A stretch of DNA of 64,000 bases, taken from Cherax quadricarinatus. Taxonomy: Eukaryota > Arthropoda > Malacostraca > Decapoda > Parastacidae. The position numbers and the translations under genes are program-made. Under the pieces are notes generated by a model that was given only the letters and a program-made list of their open reading frames with translations, was not told where the DNA came from and made no database searches. Of this stretch, positions 52,831 through 64,000 are shown one piece after another (the first letter of the stretch is position 1; every line of letters starts with the position of its first letter). The stretch spans positions 9,102,024 to 9,166,023 of the forward strand of contig NC_091372.1 in assembly GCF_038502225.1 (NCBI RefSeq). Reading direction: 5' to 3'.

Positions 52831-53599
52831 AAATAACTTGGGGTTCTAGTTTAAAAAAAATTTATTCATAAACGAATTTTAAAAAATTTTAATATTTATT
52901 TTAAAAGTTTTTGAGATCATTTTTAAATTATTGATCTTGCAAAATAAAATCTCATTCAGATCCCAAAAAAATAAAAAAAAATTCCCAAGAATACATAAGA
53001 ATTAAAAAACCCCCAAACCCCCTTTTTTGTTTCTGACTTGGGAATTAATGTTCCCCCGGAAAGGTCCCGAACCAGGGGGCCCAGTTCTGGGAATTAATGT
53101 CCCCAGGTATCCGGGCCCTGAACCAGGCCTAGTTCTGGGGAAATTTATTTCCCCGGGACCCTTTTCTCGGTCAGACCTAGTTCTGGGGAAATTAATTTAT
53201 ACCTGGTCCCCGACTAGGCTCATGTTGAAGGAAAACAGGAAAATAAACCATTAGGAAATATACTTAAAAACAAATTTAATTGGGGGTTTGGTTTGGGACC
53301 CGTTTATGTTTGGTTCCCGCCATCTTGTGTGATTTATCAGACATTTAAAAAGGGGTTTTTCAGACATCTTTCGGGTTTATCAGAATCTTTCGTGATTTAT
53401 CAGACATCCTGGGTTTTTCCCATCACCTTACGGATTTAATTTTTTTCACCTGAATAACCCATCATCTTATGTGTTTAAATTGTCATTTTAGTGATTTACT
53501 TGTAATTTTTATTCCATGAGGGGGAAAGGCAGGAAACAAAAAAAACTGGGTTTTCTTTTTGATTTGTATTCGTTTAGCAAAGATATGGCTGGTTTACAA
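52831..53599. repeat. Two smeared minisatellites and spacer
   Basis: 53035-53230 repeats TTCTGGGAATTAATG and GAACCAGGCCTAG words. 53325-53490 repeats TTTATCAGACATCTT words. The rest is AT-rich. Confidence 0.5.
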
Positions 53600-53920
53600 A
53601 CTTTTTCCCCTTTTAATGGGAAAACAATCGGGAATTTTTTCTGACCAAAGGAATCGATTTCCCGAAGTCATCCTTATCAGATTCCTGGGATTGTCGAATC
53701 CGGGGATTATTGACCTCCAAACCCCAAGCAGGGATTCTTTTTTGGGACCCCGGGGGCGCCGGTTCCCCCGGGGGGTCACCTCCCCGCAGGCGACCGTCGG
53801 GAGGGAAACGAGAACTGCCTTTTCGTGCTCTCCCCTCACGGGGTTTTTCATGACCGATTGTTGCTGGACGAGCCCTCGTCGACCCCCCACTCCGAAGGCC
53901 TTTGGTTTTGGTTGTTTCAT
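53600..53920 (-). pseudogene. Cuticle gene F, damaged Rebers-Riddiford exon
   Basis: On the minus strand CCCGACGGTCGCCTG (53787-53801) encodes PDGRL, the hallmark of the RR domain. Upstream of it GTCGACGAGGGCTCGTCC AGCAACAATC reads VDEGSSSNN, followed by GGTCATGA (G-H) and GGGGAGAGCACGAAAAGGCA, close to the pre-PDG region of genes A-C. Downstream come GAGGTGACC (EVT) and an acidic tail with GATAAGGATGACTTCGGG. The frame is broken several times, in a block where base calls are unreliable. It is the natural partner of the signal-peptide exon at 58064-58141. Splice borders and stop cannot be placed exactly. Confidence 0.55.
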
Positions 53921-54130
53921 GTGAAACCTTTTTTGTAAATTTTAATTAGGGTAAAAAGTTTGAAAAAGGGGGAAATTGGTTTTTGGGTTTTTTAAAGGGG
54001 GTTTAAAACTATTACTGTTGAGGGGTTTTTGAGGGTTTACATCACTTTGTGTGTGTGTGTGTGTGTGTGTTATTATATATATATATATAAATTTTATATA
54101 TATATTAAAAAATAATTTTATATATATATA

Positions 54131-54215
<85 letters not shown>

Positions 54216-55009
54216 AAAATATAATATAAATGTAATATAAAGGGTGTAAAAATCAGAATTTAACCCAAGACCCGGAAAAATTTTTGTAAAAATTTTTTAA
54301 AGAACCAAAATATCAGAGCACAGTTTAAAGGGGGAAAATTTTTTATCAAAAGGGTTAAAAAAACAGATGGGGTAACAAGGCAAAACCAGAAATTGGTAAA
54401 ATTTTTAGCCCAGGAAATGCACTGGGCCCGATTTTGGGAAAACCATCGGCAAACCTCACCTGTTCCCATGGTTTGTTTGATGGGGTTTGATGAGGGCAAA
54501 ACAGAAGATGAATGTCCTTTCCCGATGCTAACGCCCATGAAAAAAATTTAAAGAAACCCGAAGAGTAAATTCAGAAAAGGTTTTGGTACATAGCACCTTT
54601 CTGAAAAAGAAACAGGAAATTAAAGCGATAAATTTTAACAGGGGAACCTGGCTGGAAGGGGAAAAAGGGGGGAGACTGTGTGGATTTAAAAATTAATTCC
54701 CAAACAAGAGATAAAACATTAAAACCCCTTTTGTAATTTTTTTAAAAGAAAAGTGATTTAAAAACAAATTTTTCCATCACGGGGGTGAAAAAACCCAAAG
54801 GGATTTTTCAAAAGTATAAAACCCGATTTTTAATATAATCTTTTTATTGCCATTTTTATTGTTTCGGGAAATGATAATATGTAAAAGGTCCAGAACACCT
54901 GACAGGAACGGTTTATTAAGTTAATTTTGAGCCGTTAAAAAAGGTTGAAAAATCCCGGGGTGAGTTTGTGGCCCCCAGTTTATAAGGTAGGAAAAAGGGG
55001 TTTAAACCC
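53921..55009. other. Corrupted block with (TG)n(TA)n tracts
   Basis: 54046-54070 (TG)n and 54072-54215 mostly (TA)n with ATAAAAT interruptions. Otherwise unassigned. Confidence 0.5.
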
Positions 55010-56245
55010 CCTGAAGGGAGAAACGTTTATGTTTCACACCCGCGCTCTATTCACCCGCAAATAGGGACCCGGGTGTTAAAAAACCTTACACCTGCTTTTC
55101 ACTGTTCATATAGCAGGGTAGGGGACCTGGGGGAATACCTTTTCACTTTCTTTTACCGTTTCCAAACAGGTGAGGTACCTTTTTAGTCACGGCCCCCTGT
55201 TTTTACTGTTCACAAAAGCAGTTGGGGAGGACCTTTATGTTAGCCCCCTTTCACCCGCTTTTACTGTTTTTTATAATTTCAGGAAAATTGTTAGTAACCT
55301 TTTCACTTGCTTTACCCGTTCACATAGCAGTAAGTAGGACCGGGGTTAAAGCAACACCTGCTTTCACCGTTCACATAGCAGGGGGAAGGGAAAACCCGGG
55401 TGTTAGTCACCCCCAGCCGCTTTCACTGTCTCACATAGCAAAAGGGACCCGTTTAGTCACCCTTTTTAAACCCCTTTTTACTGTTCACAAGTAAGTAGAT
55501 ATTTGGGGGGTTAGGGCCCCCCACCTGCTTTTACCGCTTACAAGCAGTAAGTAGGACCTGGGTGTTTTACCTTTTCACTTTCTTTCACCGTTCAATTTGC
55601 AGTAAATAGATACCCTGTTATTCACCTAACACCTTTCTGTCACTGGTTTCACATAGGGGGAGGTACCCCGGTTGGGTTTACCCTTTTCACTTTTCCCCCG
55701 GGTTTACATAGGGAGTGGGGAGAACTTTGGGGTAGTCACCCAACACCCCGCTGTCACTGTTCCCTAGTAGTAACAGAAATGGGGAGTTAGTCACCCTTTA
55801 AACCCGTTTTTACGTTCCCCATAGCAGGAAAAGGAAATTGGGGTAGTCACCCCCACTTGCTTTTACCGTTTAAAGCAGTAAGTAGATACCCCAAAAATTA
55901 ATACCCAAAACTTCTTTTTACCTTCCATAGGGAGGGAAAGGGACCTGGGGGTTTGTCCCCCCTTTTCACTTGCTTTCACTGTCTTTTCAAACAGTGGGGA
56001 GATACCTGGGGTTTTCACCCAACACCCTTTACCTTCCCACAAACAGCAAAAAAGGGACCTGAAGGGTTGGGGCCCCCACCCGCTTTCACTTCCCCACATA
56101 GCAGAAATAGGGACCCGGGGTTTGACCTTTACACTTGCTTTCACTGTTCACATAGCAGTAAGTAGATACCTGGGTGTTAGTCACCTAACATCTACTTTCA
56201 CTGTTCACATAGCAGTAAGTAGGTACCCGGGTGTTAGTCTACTCA
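55010..56245. repeat. 57-bp minisatellite, about 21 units, smeared at left
   Basis: Clean units at 56135-56240 (CTTTCACTGTTCACATAGCA, GTAAGTAGATACCTGGGTG, TTAGTCACC) have a 57-bp period. Further left the same words are progressively garbled. Confidence 0.9.
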
Positions 56246-56319
56246 TGTGGTAAGTAGTATACCTTAGTGCTGGGCTTTAAAAAAAGCTAAGGTAGGATAA
56301 CAGCTCAGCCTGTAAATTT

Positions 56320-57218
56320 AACTGTGTTAAAAACATTGGTAATAATTACATTTAGCTGTCCCATAACCATTGTAAATAATTACATTTAGCTGTCCCATAA
56401 CCACTGTAAATAATTACATTTAGCTGTCCCATAACCATTGTAAATAATTACATTTAGCTGTCCCATAACCATTGTAAATAATTACATTTATCTGTCCCAT
56501 AACCTGGTGATAATTACATTTAGCTGTCCCATAACCTGGTAATAATTACATTTAGCTGTCCCATAACCTGGTAATAATTACATTGAGCTGTCCCATAACC
56601 TGGTAATAATTACATTCAGCTGTCCCATAACCTGGTAATAATTACATTCAGCTGTCCCATAACCTGGTAATAATTACATTTAGCTGTCCCATAACCTGGT
56701 AATAATTACATTTAGCTGTCCCATAACCTGGTAATAATTACATTTAGCTGTCCCATAACCTGGTAATAATTACATTTAGCTGTCCCATAACCTGGTAATA
56801 ATTACATTTAGCTGTCCCATAACCTGGTAATAATTACATTTAGCTGTCCCATAACCTGGTAATAATTACATTTAGTTGTCCCATAACCTGGTAATAATTA
56901 CATTTAGCTGTCCCATAACCTGGTAATAATTACATTTAGCTGTCCCATAACCTGGTAATAATTACATTTAGCTGTCCCATAACCTGGTAATAATTACATT
57001 TAGCTGTCCCATAACCTGGTAATAATTACATTTAGTTGTCCCATAACCTGGTAATAATTACATTTAGCTGTCCCATAACCTGGTAATAATTACATTTAGC
57101 TGTCCCATAACCTGGTAATAATTACATTTAGCTGTCCCATAACCTGGTAATAATTACATTTAGCTGTCCCATAACCTGGTAATAATTACATTTAGCTGTC
57201 CCATAACCATTGTAAATC
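56320..57218. repeat. 32-bp minisatellite, about 28 units
   Basis: Units of TAATTACATTTAGCTGTCCC plus ATAACCTGGTAA, nearly perfect. The leftmost five and the last unit use ATTGTAAA in place of TGGT. Confidence 0.97.
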
Positions 57219-57239
57219 GAAATATGAGGGCAAAAAAGG

Positions 57240-58055
57240 ACATGTATGTCTTGAAGATAAATTCTGGAAAAGACAAAAAAAATTTCTGGGAAAGTCAAAA
57301 ATTAGTTTTTGAAAAAGAAAAAAATAATTTCTGAGAAGTCACAAAATAATTTCTGGAAGACAAAAATAATTTCTGGAAAAGTCAAAAAAAATAATTTCTG
57401 GAAAAGTCAAAAATAATTTTTGAAAAAGACAAAAAGATAATTTCTGAGAAGTCAAAAAGTAATTTCGGGAAAAGACAAAAATAATTTCTGAAAAAAAGTC
57501 AAATATAATTTCTGAAAAAAAGTAAAAAAAAATAATTTCTGGAAAAGACAAAAATAATTTCTGAGAAAAAGTCAAAAATAATTACTGGAAAAGTAAAAAA
57601 TAATTTCTAAAAGTCAAAAATAATTTCTAAAAGTCAAAAATAATTTCTAAAAGTCAAAAATAATTTCTAAAAGTCAAAAATAATTTCTAAAAGTCAAAAA
57701 TAATTTCAAAAAGTCAAAAATAATTTCTAAAAGTCAAAAATAATTTCTAAAAGTCAAAAATAATTTCTAAAAGTCAAAAATAATTTCAAAAAGTCAAAAA
57801 TAATTTCTAAAAGTCAAAAATAATTTCTAAAAGTCAAAAATACTTTCTAAAAGTGATTAATAATTACTAAAAGTCAAAAATAATTTCTAAAAGTCAAAAA
57901 CTAATTTCTAAAAGTCAAAAATAATTTCTAAAATTCAAAAATAATTTCTAATAGTCAAAAATAATTTCTAAAAGTCAAAAAATAATTTCTAAAAGTCAAA
58001 AATAATTTCAAAAAGTCAAAAATAATCTCTAAAAGTCAAAAATAATTTACGTAAA
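57240..58055. repeat. Minisatellite of 20-bp units (TAATTTCTAAAAGTCAAAAA)
   Basis: Regular 20-bp units at 57595-58050; older, longer units with AATTTCTGGAAAAG to the left. It would lie in intron 2 of gene F. Confidence 0.95.
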
Positions 58056-58063
58056 AGACTTAC

Positions 58064-58141
58064 CAGTGAGTGAGGAGTTTGCAAGAGAGGCGTTGAGTGA
58101 GCTGCAACGGCAGCCACGATACACAGGCCAAGTATCACTTC
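58064..58141 (-). CDS. Cuticle gene F, signal-peptide exon (partial gene)
   Basis: A 78-nt phase-0 exon between a CACCCACAG acceptor and a strong GTAAGT donor. It encodes EVILGLCIVAAVAA then HSTPLLQTPHSL. The hydrophobic stretch followed by Ala-Ala fits a signal peptide whose first residues come from a short upstream exon, as in genes A-C (75 nt there). Exon 1 should lie to the right of the 61-bp array but was not found. The chitin-binding exon is probably the damaged one at 53600-53920, after an intron holding two or three minisatellites. The role as a secreted cuticle protein is inferred from the architecture. Confidence 0.65.
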
Positions 58142-61100
58142 CTGTGGGTGATACAACTGTATTAATGTGTCAGCAGGAGAGATACATACCAAGTATCACT
58201 TCCTGTGGGTGATACAACTGTATTAATGTGTCAGCAGGAGAGATACATACCAAGTATCACTTCCTGTGGGTGATACAACTGTATTAATGTGTCAGCAGGA
58301 GAGATACATACCAAGTATCACTTCCTGTGGGTGATACAGCTGTATTAATGTGTCAGCAGGAGAGATACATACCAAGTATCACTTCCTGTGGGTGATACAA
58401 CTGTATTAATGTGTCATCAGGAGAGATACATACCAAGTATCACTTCCTGTGGGTGATACAGCTGTATTAATGTGTCAGAAGAAGAAATACATGCCAAGTA
58501 TCACTTCCTGTGGGTGATACAGCTGTATTAATGTGTCAGCAGAAGAGATACATACCAAGTATCACTTCCTGTGGCTGATACAACTGTATTAATGTGTCAT
58601 CAGGAGAGATATATACCAAGTATCACTTCCTGTGAGTGATACAACTGTATTAATGTGTCAGCAGAAGAGATACATACCAAGTATCACTTCCTGAGGGTGA
58701 TACAACTGTATTAATGTGTCAGCAGAAGAGATACATACCAAGTATCACTTCCTGTGGGTGATACAGCTGTATTAATGTGTCAGCAGGAGAGATACATACC
58801 AAGTATCACTTCCTGTGGGTGATACAACTGTATTAATGTGTCAGCAGGAGAGATACATACCAAGTATCACTTCCTGTGGGTGATACAGCTGTATTAATGT
58901 GTCAGCAGGAGAGATACGTACCAAGTATCACTTCCTGTGGGTGATACAGCTGTATTAATGTGTCAGCAGGAGAGATACATGCCAAGTATCACTTCCTGTG
59001 GGTGATACAGCTGTATTAATGTGTCAGCAGGAGAGATACATACCAAGTATCACTTCCTGTGGGTGATACACCTGTATAAATGTGTCATCAGGAGAGATAC
59101 ATACCAAGTATCACTTCCTGTGGGTGATACAGCTGTATTAATGTGTCAGCAGGAGAGATACATACCAAGTATCACTTCCTGTGGGTGATACAACTGTATT
59201 AATGTGTCAGCAGAAGAGATACATACCAAGTATCACTTCCTTTGGGTGATACAGCTGTATTAATGTGTCATCAGGAGAGATACATACCAAGTATCACTTC
59301 CTGTGGGTGATACAACTGTATTAATATGTCAGCAGAAGAGATACATACCAAGTATCACTTCCTGACGGTGATACAGCTGTATTAATGTGTCAGCAGAAGA
59401 GATACAAACCAAGTATCACTTCCTGTGGGTGATACAACTGTATTAATGTGTCAGCAGAAGAGATACATACCAAGTATCACTTCCTGTGGGTGATACAGCT
59501 GTATTAATGTGTCAGCAGGAGAGATACATACCAAGTATCATTTCCTGTGGGTGATACAACTGTATTAATGTGTCAGCTGGAGAGATACACAGGCCAAGTA
59601 TCACTTCCTGTGGGTGATACAACTGTATTAATGTGTCAGCAAAAGAGATACATACCAAGTATCACTTCCTGTGGGTGATACAACTGTATTAATGTGTCAG
59701 CAGAAGAGATACATACCAAGTATCACTTGCTGTGGGTGATACAGCGGTATTAATGTGTCAGCAGGAGAGATACATACAAAGTATCACTTCCTGTGGGTGA
59801 TACAACTGTATTAATGTGTCAGCAGAAGAGATACATACCAAGTATCACTTCCTTTGGGTGATACAGCTGTATTAATGTGTCATCAGGAGAGATACATACC
59901 AAGTATCACTTCCTGTGGGTGATACAACTGCATTAATGTGTCAGCTGGAGAGATACATAGGACAAGTATCACTTCCTGTGGGTGATACAGCTGTATTAAT
60001 GTGTCAGTAAGAGATACATACCAAGTATCACTTCCTGTGGGTGATACAACTGAAGGTTCTCATTATCCATCCTGTCATTTTTCTAGCAGATGCGATTGAT
60101 ACAATGTTATGGTCCTTGAAGGTGAGATCCTCCGACATGATCACTCCCAGGTCTTTGACGTTGGTGTTTCGCTCTATTTTGTGGCCAGAATTTGTTTTGT
60201 ACTCTGATGAAGATTTAATTTCCTCATGTTTACTATATCTGAGTAATTGAAATTTCTCATCGTTGAACTTCATATTGTTTTCTGCAGCCCACTGAAAGAT
60301 TCGGTTGATGTCCGCCTGGAGCCTTGCAGTGTCTGCAATGGAAGACACTGTCATGCAGATTCGGGTGTCATCTGCAAAGGAAGACACGGTGCTGTGGCTG
60401 ACATCCTTGTCTATGTCGGATATAAAGATGAGGAACAAGATGGGAGCGAGTACTGTGCCTTGTGGAACAGAGCTTTTCACCGTAGCTGCCTCGGACTTTA
60501 CTCTGTTGACGACTACTCTCTGCGTTCTGTTAGTGAGGAAATTATAGATCCATCGACCGACTTTTCCTGTTATTCCTTTAGCACGCATTTTGTGCGCTAT
60601 TACGCCATGGTCACACCCTGTGGGTGATACAGCTGTATTAATGTGTCAGCAGGAGAGATACATACCAAGTATCACTTTCTGTGGGTGATACAGCTGTATT
60701 AATGTGTCAGCAGGAGAGATACATACCAAGTATCACTTCCCGTGGGTGATACAGCTGTATTAATGTGTCATCAGGAGAGATACATACCAAGTATCACTTC
60801 CTGTGGGCGATACAGCTGTATTAATGTGTCATCAGAAGAGATACATACCAAGTATCACTTCCTGTTGGTGATACAGCTGTATTAATGTGTCAGCAGAAGA
60901 GATACATACCAAGTATCACTTCCTGTGGGTGATACAGCTGTATTAATGTGTCAGCTGGAGAGATACGTACCAAGTATCACTTACTGTGGGTGATACAGCT
61001 GTATTAATGTGTCAGCTGGAGAGATACATACCAAGTATCACTTCCCGTGGGTGATACAACTGTATTAATGTGTCAGCAGAAGAGATACATACCAAGTATC

Positions 61101-61640
61101 ACTTCCTTTGGGTGATACAACTGTATTAATGTGTCAGCAGGAGAGATACATACCAAGTATCACTTCCTGTGGGTGATACAACTGTATTAATGTGTCAGCA
61201 GAAGAGATACATACCAAGTATCACATCCCGTGGGTGATACAGCTGTATTAATGTGTCATCAGGAGAGATACATACCAAGTATCACTTCCTGTGGGTGATA
61301 CAACTGTATTAATGTGTCAGCAGAAGAGATACATACCAAGTATCACTTCCTGTGGGTGATACAACTGTATTAATGTGTCAGCAGAAGAGATACATACCAA
61401 GTATCACTTCCTGTGGGTGATACAGTTGTATTAATGTGTCAGCAGGAGAGATACATACCAAGTATCACTTCCCGTGGGTGATACAGCTGTATTAATGTGT
61501 CAGCAGGAGAGATACATACGAAGTATCACTTACTGTGGGTGATACAGCTGTATTAATGTGTCAGCAGGAGATACATACCAAGTATCACTTCCTGTGGATG
61601 ATACAGCTGTATTAATATGTCATCAGGAGAGATACATGTA
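58130..61640. repeat. 61-bp minisatellite, about 48 units, containing a splice acceptor
   Basis: Units of 61 bp (AAGTATCACTTCCTGTGGG, TGATACAACTGTATTAATGT, GTCAGCAGGAGAGATACATA), split by a LINE fragment at 60053-60617. The leftmost unit overlaps the acceptor and first bases of gene F exon 2. Confidence 0.97.
60053..60617 (-). mobile_element. LINE internal fragment inserted in the 61-bp array
   Basis: The minus strand encodes 180-odd residues of RT: GKVGRWIYNFLTNRTQRVV, SSVPQGTVLAPILFLIF, SSFADDTRICM, KDLGVIMSEDLTFKDHN, to WIMRTF. It is almost identical to 16446-16952. Both ends are internal to the element. CCTGTGGGTGATACARCTG flanks both sides, consistent with a 19-bp target-site duplication. 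Confidence 0.9.
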
Positions 61641-61745
61641 TCTTTTAGTTTAATGGTTGTATTATGCATCACTGAGCCATCTTGTCGGATGTATTACGTA
61701 GATTACAGAGAGATGATTGGTCCAGAGAACTGGGCACCTGTGTTA

Positions 61746-61905
<160 letters not shown>

Positions 61906-62465
61906 AAATTAGTTGTAATATAGGCAGCTCCGGTTCCTTGAAGCAAGATCCTCGTCTCTTGCTCTCCTGAAGACAAAAGCAAAGGGTAACTAATCAATTT
62001 TTTCCATTTATATAAAGGTGATGCCAAGAGAAAACTAACATTACGAGTTTCTCTGAAATTAGAAGCTGGTGGACGGGTCGCCTAATTCCCTCGCTCTGAT
62101 CTCCCTGTGACTTTTAAAGCTTTGAGGACATATCTTGGAGAGAGTAGACGCTATATTGCAATACCTGTACCAGTTGAAGGACTCTCTTAAAGCGTCTGAA
62201 CAGGGTGTCGAACCCACAGTGCCTAGAGATCTAACACTGGCAAATCTAGTGTCGATCAGCAGAAAGATGCTGTCATTGGTTGGCTGGGTCGATGGAGTGG
62301 GTGCTTCACAGCTGATTTTATCCTCCTCCCACCCACACCATCGAATGTCCACGGAACATGGTACAACACCTAGCACTGCTGGGTGCGTGATTCTTGTAGG
62401 AGTGTATGGTCCCATGAAGTGGGCTAAAACAACATGGGTTCGAATCCTCGGCTAGCATAGTCGTT
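61906..62465. other. Unclassified spacer
   Basis: 62135-62455 has an open frame of 106 residues without a recognised domain. TATATAAA on the minus strand near 62010 could be a promoter for gene F but no exon 1 follows it clearly. A B-box-like GGTTCGAATCC lies at about 62438. Confidence 0.35.
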
Positions 62466-62485
62466 ATTAATTATATACCACTATT

Positions 62486-64000
<1,515 letters not shown>

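Noticed and set aside
58130..61640. CRISPR-like array with constant period of 61 bp
   Set aside because: No variable spacers; it is a minisatellite overlapping an exon border.
61655..61705. Exon 1 of gene F as ATG-GCT-CA before GTGATG
   Set aside because: The phase does not match the phase-0 exon 2, there is no TATA box, and the donor is weak.
62135..62455. 106-residue open frame
   Set aside because: No recognisable domain, no promoter or splice context; left as unclassified.
62400..62460. tRNA gene from the GGTTCGAATCC box
   Set aside because: No A box at the right distance and no cloverleaf; chance or a SINE relic.

Overview
The window is eukaryotic and repeat-rich and almost certainly comes from an arthropod, most likely a decapod crustacean (inference). 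The evidence is a set of three-exon cuticle-protein genes with Rebers-Riddiford chitin-binding domains of the crustacean pro-resilin-like type, non-LTR retrotransposons of several clades, Penelope-like and Tc1-like remnants, a short (CCTAA)n tract, and a very high load of microsatellites and minisatellites. There is no bacterial operon, CRISPR array or rRNA gene. Most long open frames here are tandem repeats whose period is a multiple of three, not genes.

Host genes. Six cuticle genes or gene parts can be supported. D: only the 12-nt first coding exon, minus strand, at 98-109. A: complete, minus, 6415-8098. C: complete, plus, 25612-28663. B: complete, minus, 35614-37366. E: a sequence-damaged copy of B in inverted orientation, 45648-46217. 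F: minus, with a signal-peptide exon at 58064-58141 and a damaged RR exon near 53600-53920. A, B, C (and D as far as seen) share one architecture: a TATA promoter, a 12-nt coding exon 1 (four residues), a 75-nt exon 2 with the signal peptide, and an exon 3 of about 280-306 nt with the chitin-binding domain. The products should be secreted into the cuticle.

Layout. 1-2.5 kb: D promoter, trinucleotide repeats and a Penelope-like fragment with a hammerhead-like tail. 2.5-6.1 kb: 30-bp minisatellite. 6.3-8.2 kb: gene A. 9.3-12.9 kb: four minisatellites and an (ATT)n tract. 13-15.9 kb: interspersed repeats and a MITE among (TA)n tracts. 16-18.8 kb: 41/38-bp minisatellite carrying a LINE. 19-23.7 kb: (TA)n and a 4.4-kb 30-bp minisatellite. 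24-29 kb: gene C. 29-35 kb: retroelements and (TA)n tracts. 35.4-37.5 kb: gene B. 38.4-39.1 kb: Tc1-like remnant. About 39.9-56.1 kb: a block whose bases look corrupted (homopolymer-smeared), in which known repeats and cuticle exons are recognisable but frame-broken. 56.3-61.6 kb: three minisatellites, one of which carries a copied splice acceptor of gene F. 62.8-64 kb: an RTE-type LINE running off the end.

The most noteworthy observations concern how tandem repeats meet gene parts: arrays that include the stop codon and 3' end of genes A and B, an array of about 48 units each holding a candidate splice acceptor upstream of gene F exon 2, and a minisatellite resembling a Penelope-like tail. 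Annotation of 39.9-56.1 kb should be treated as provisional.
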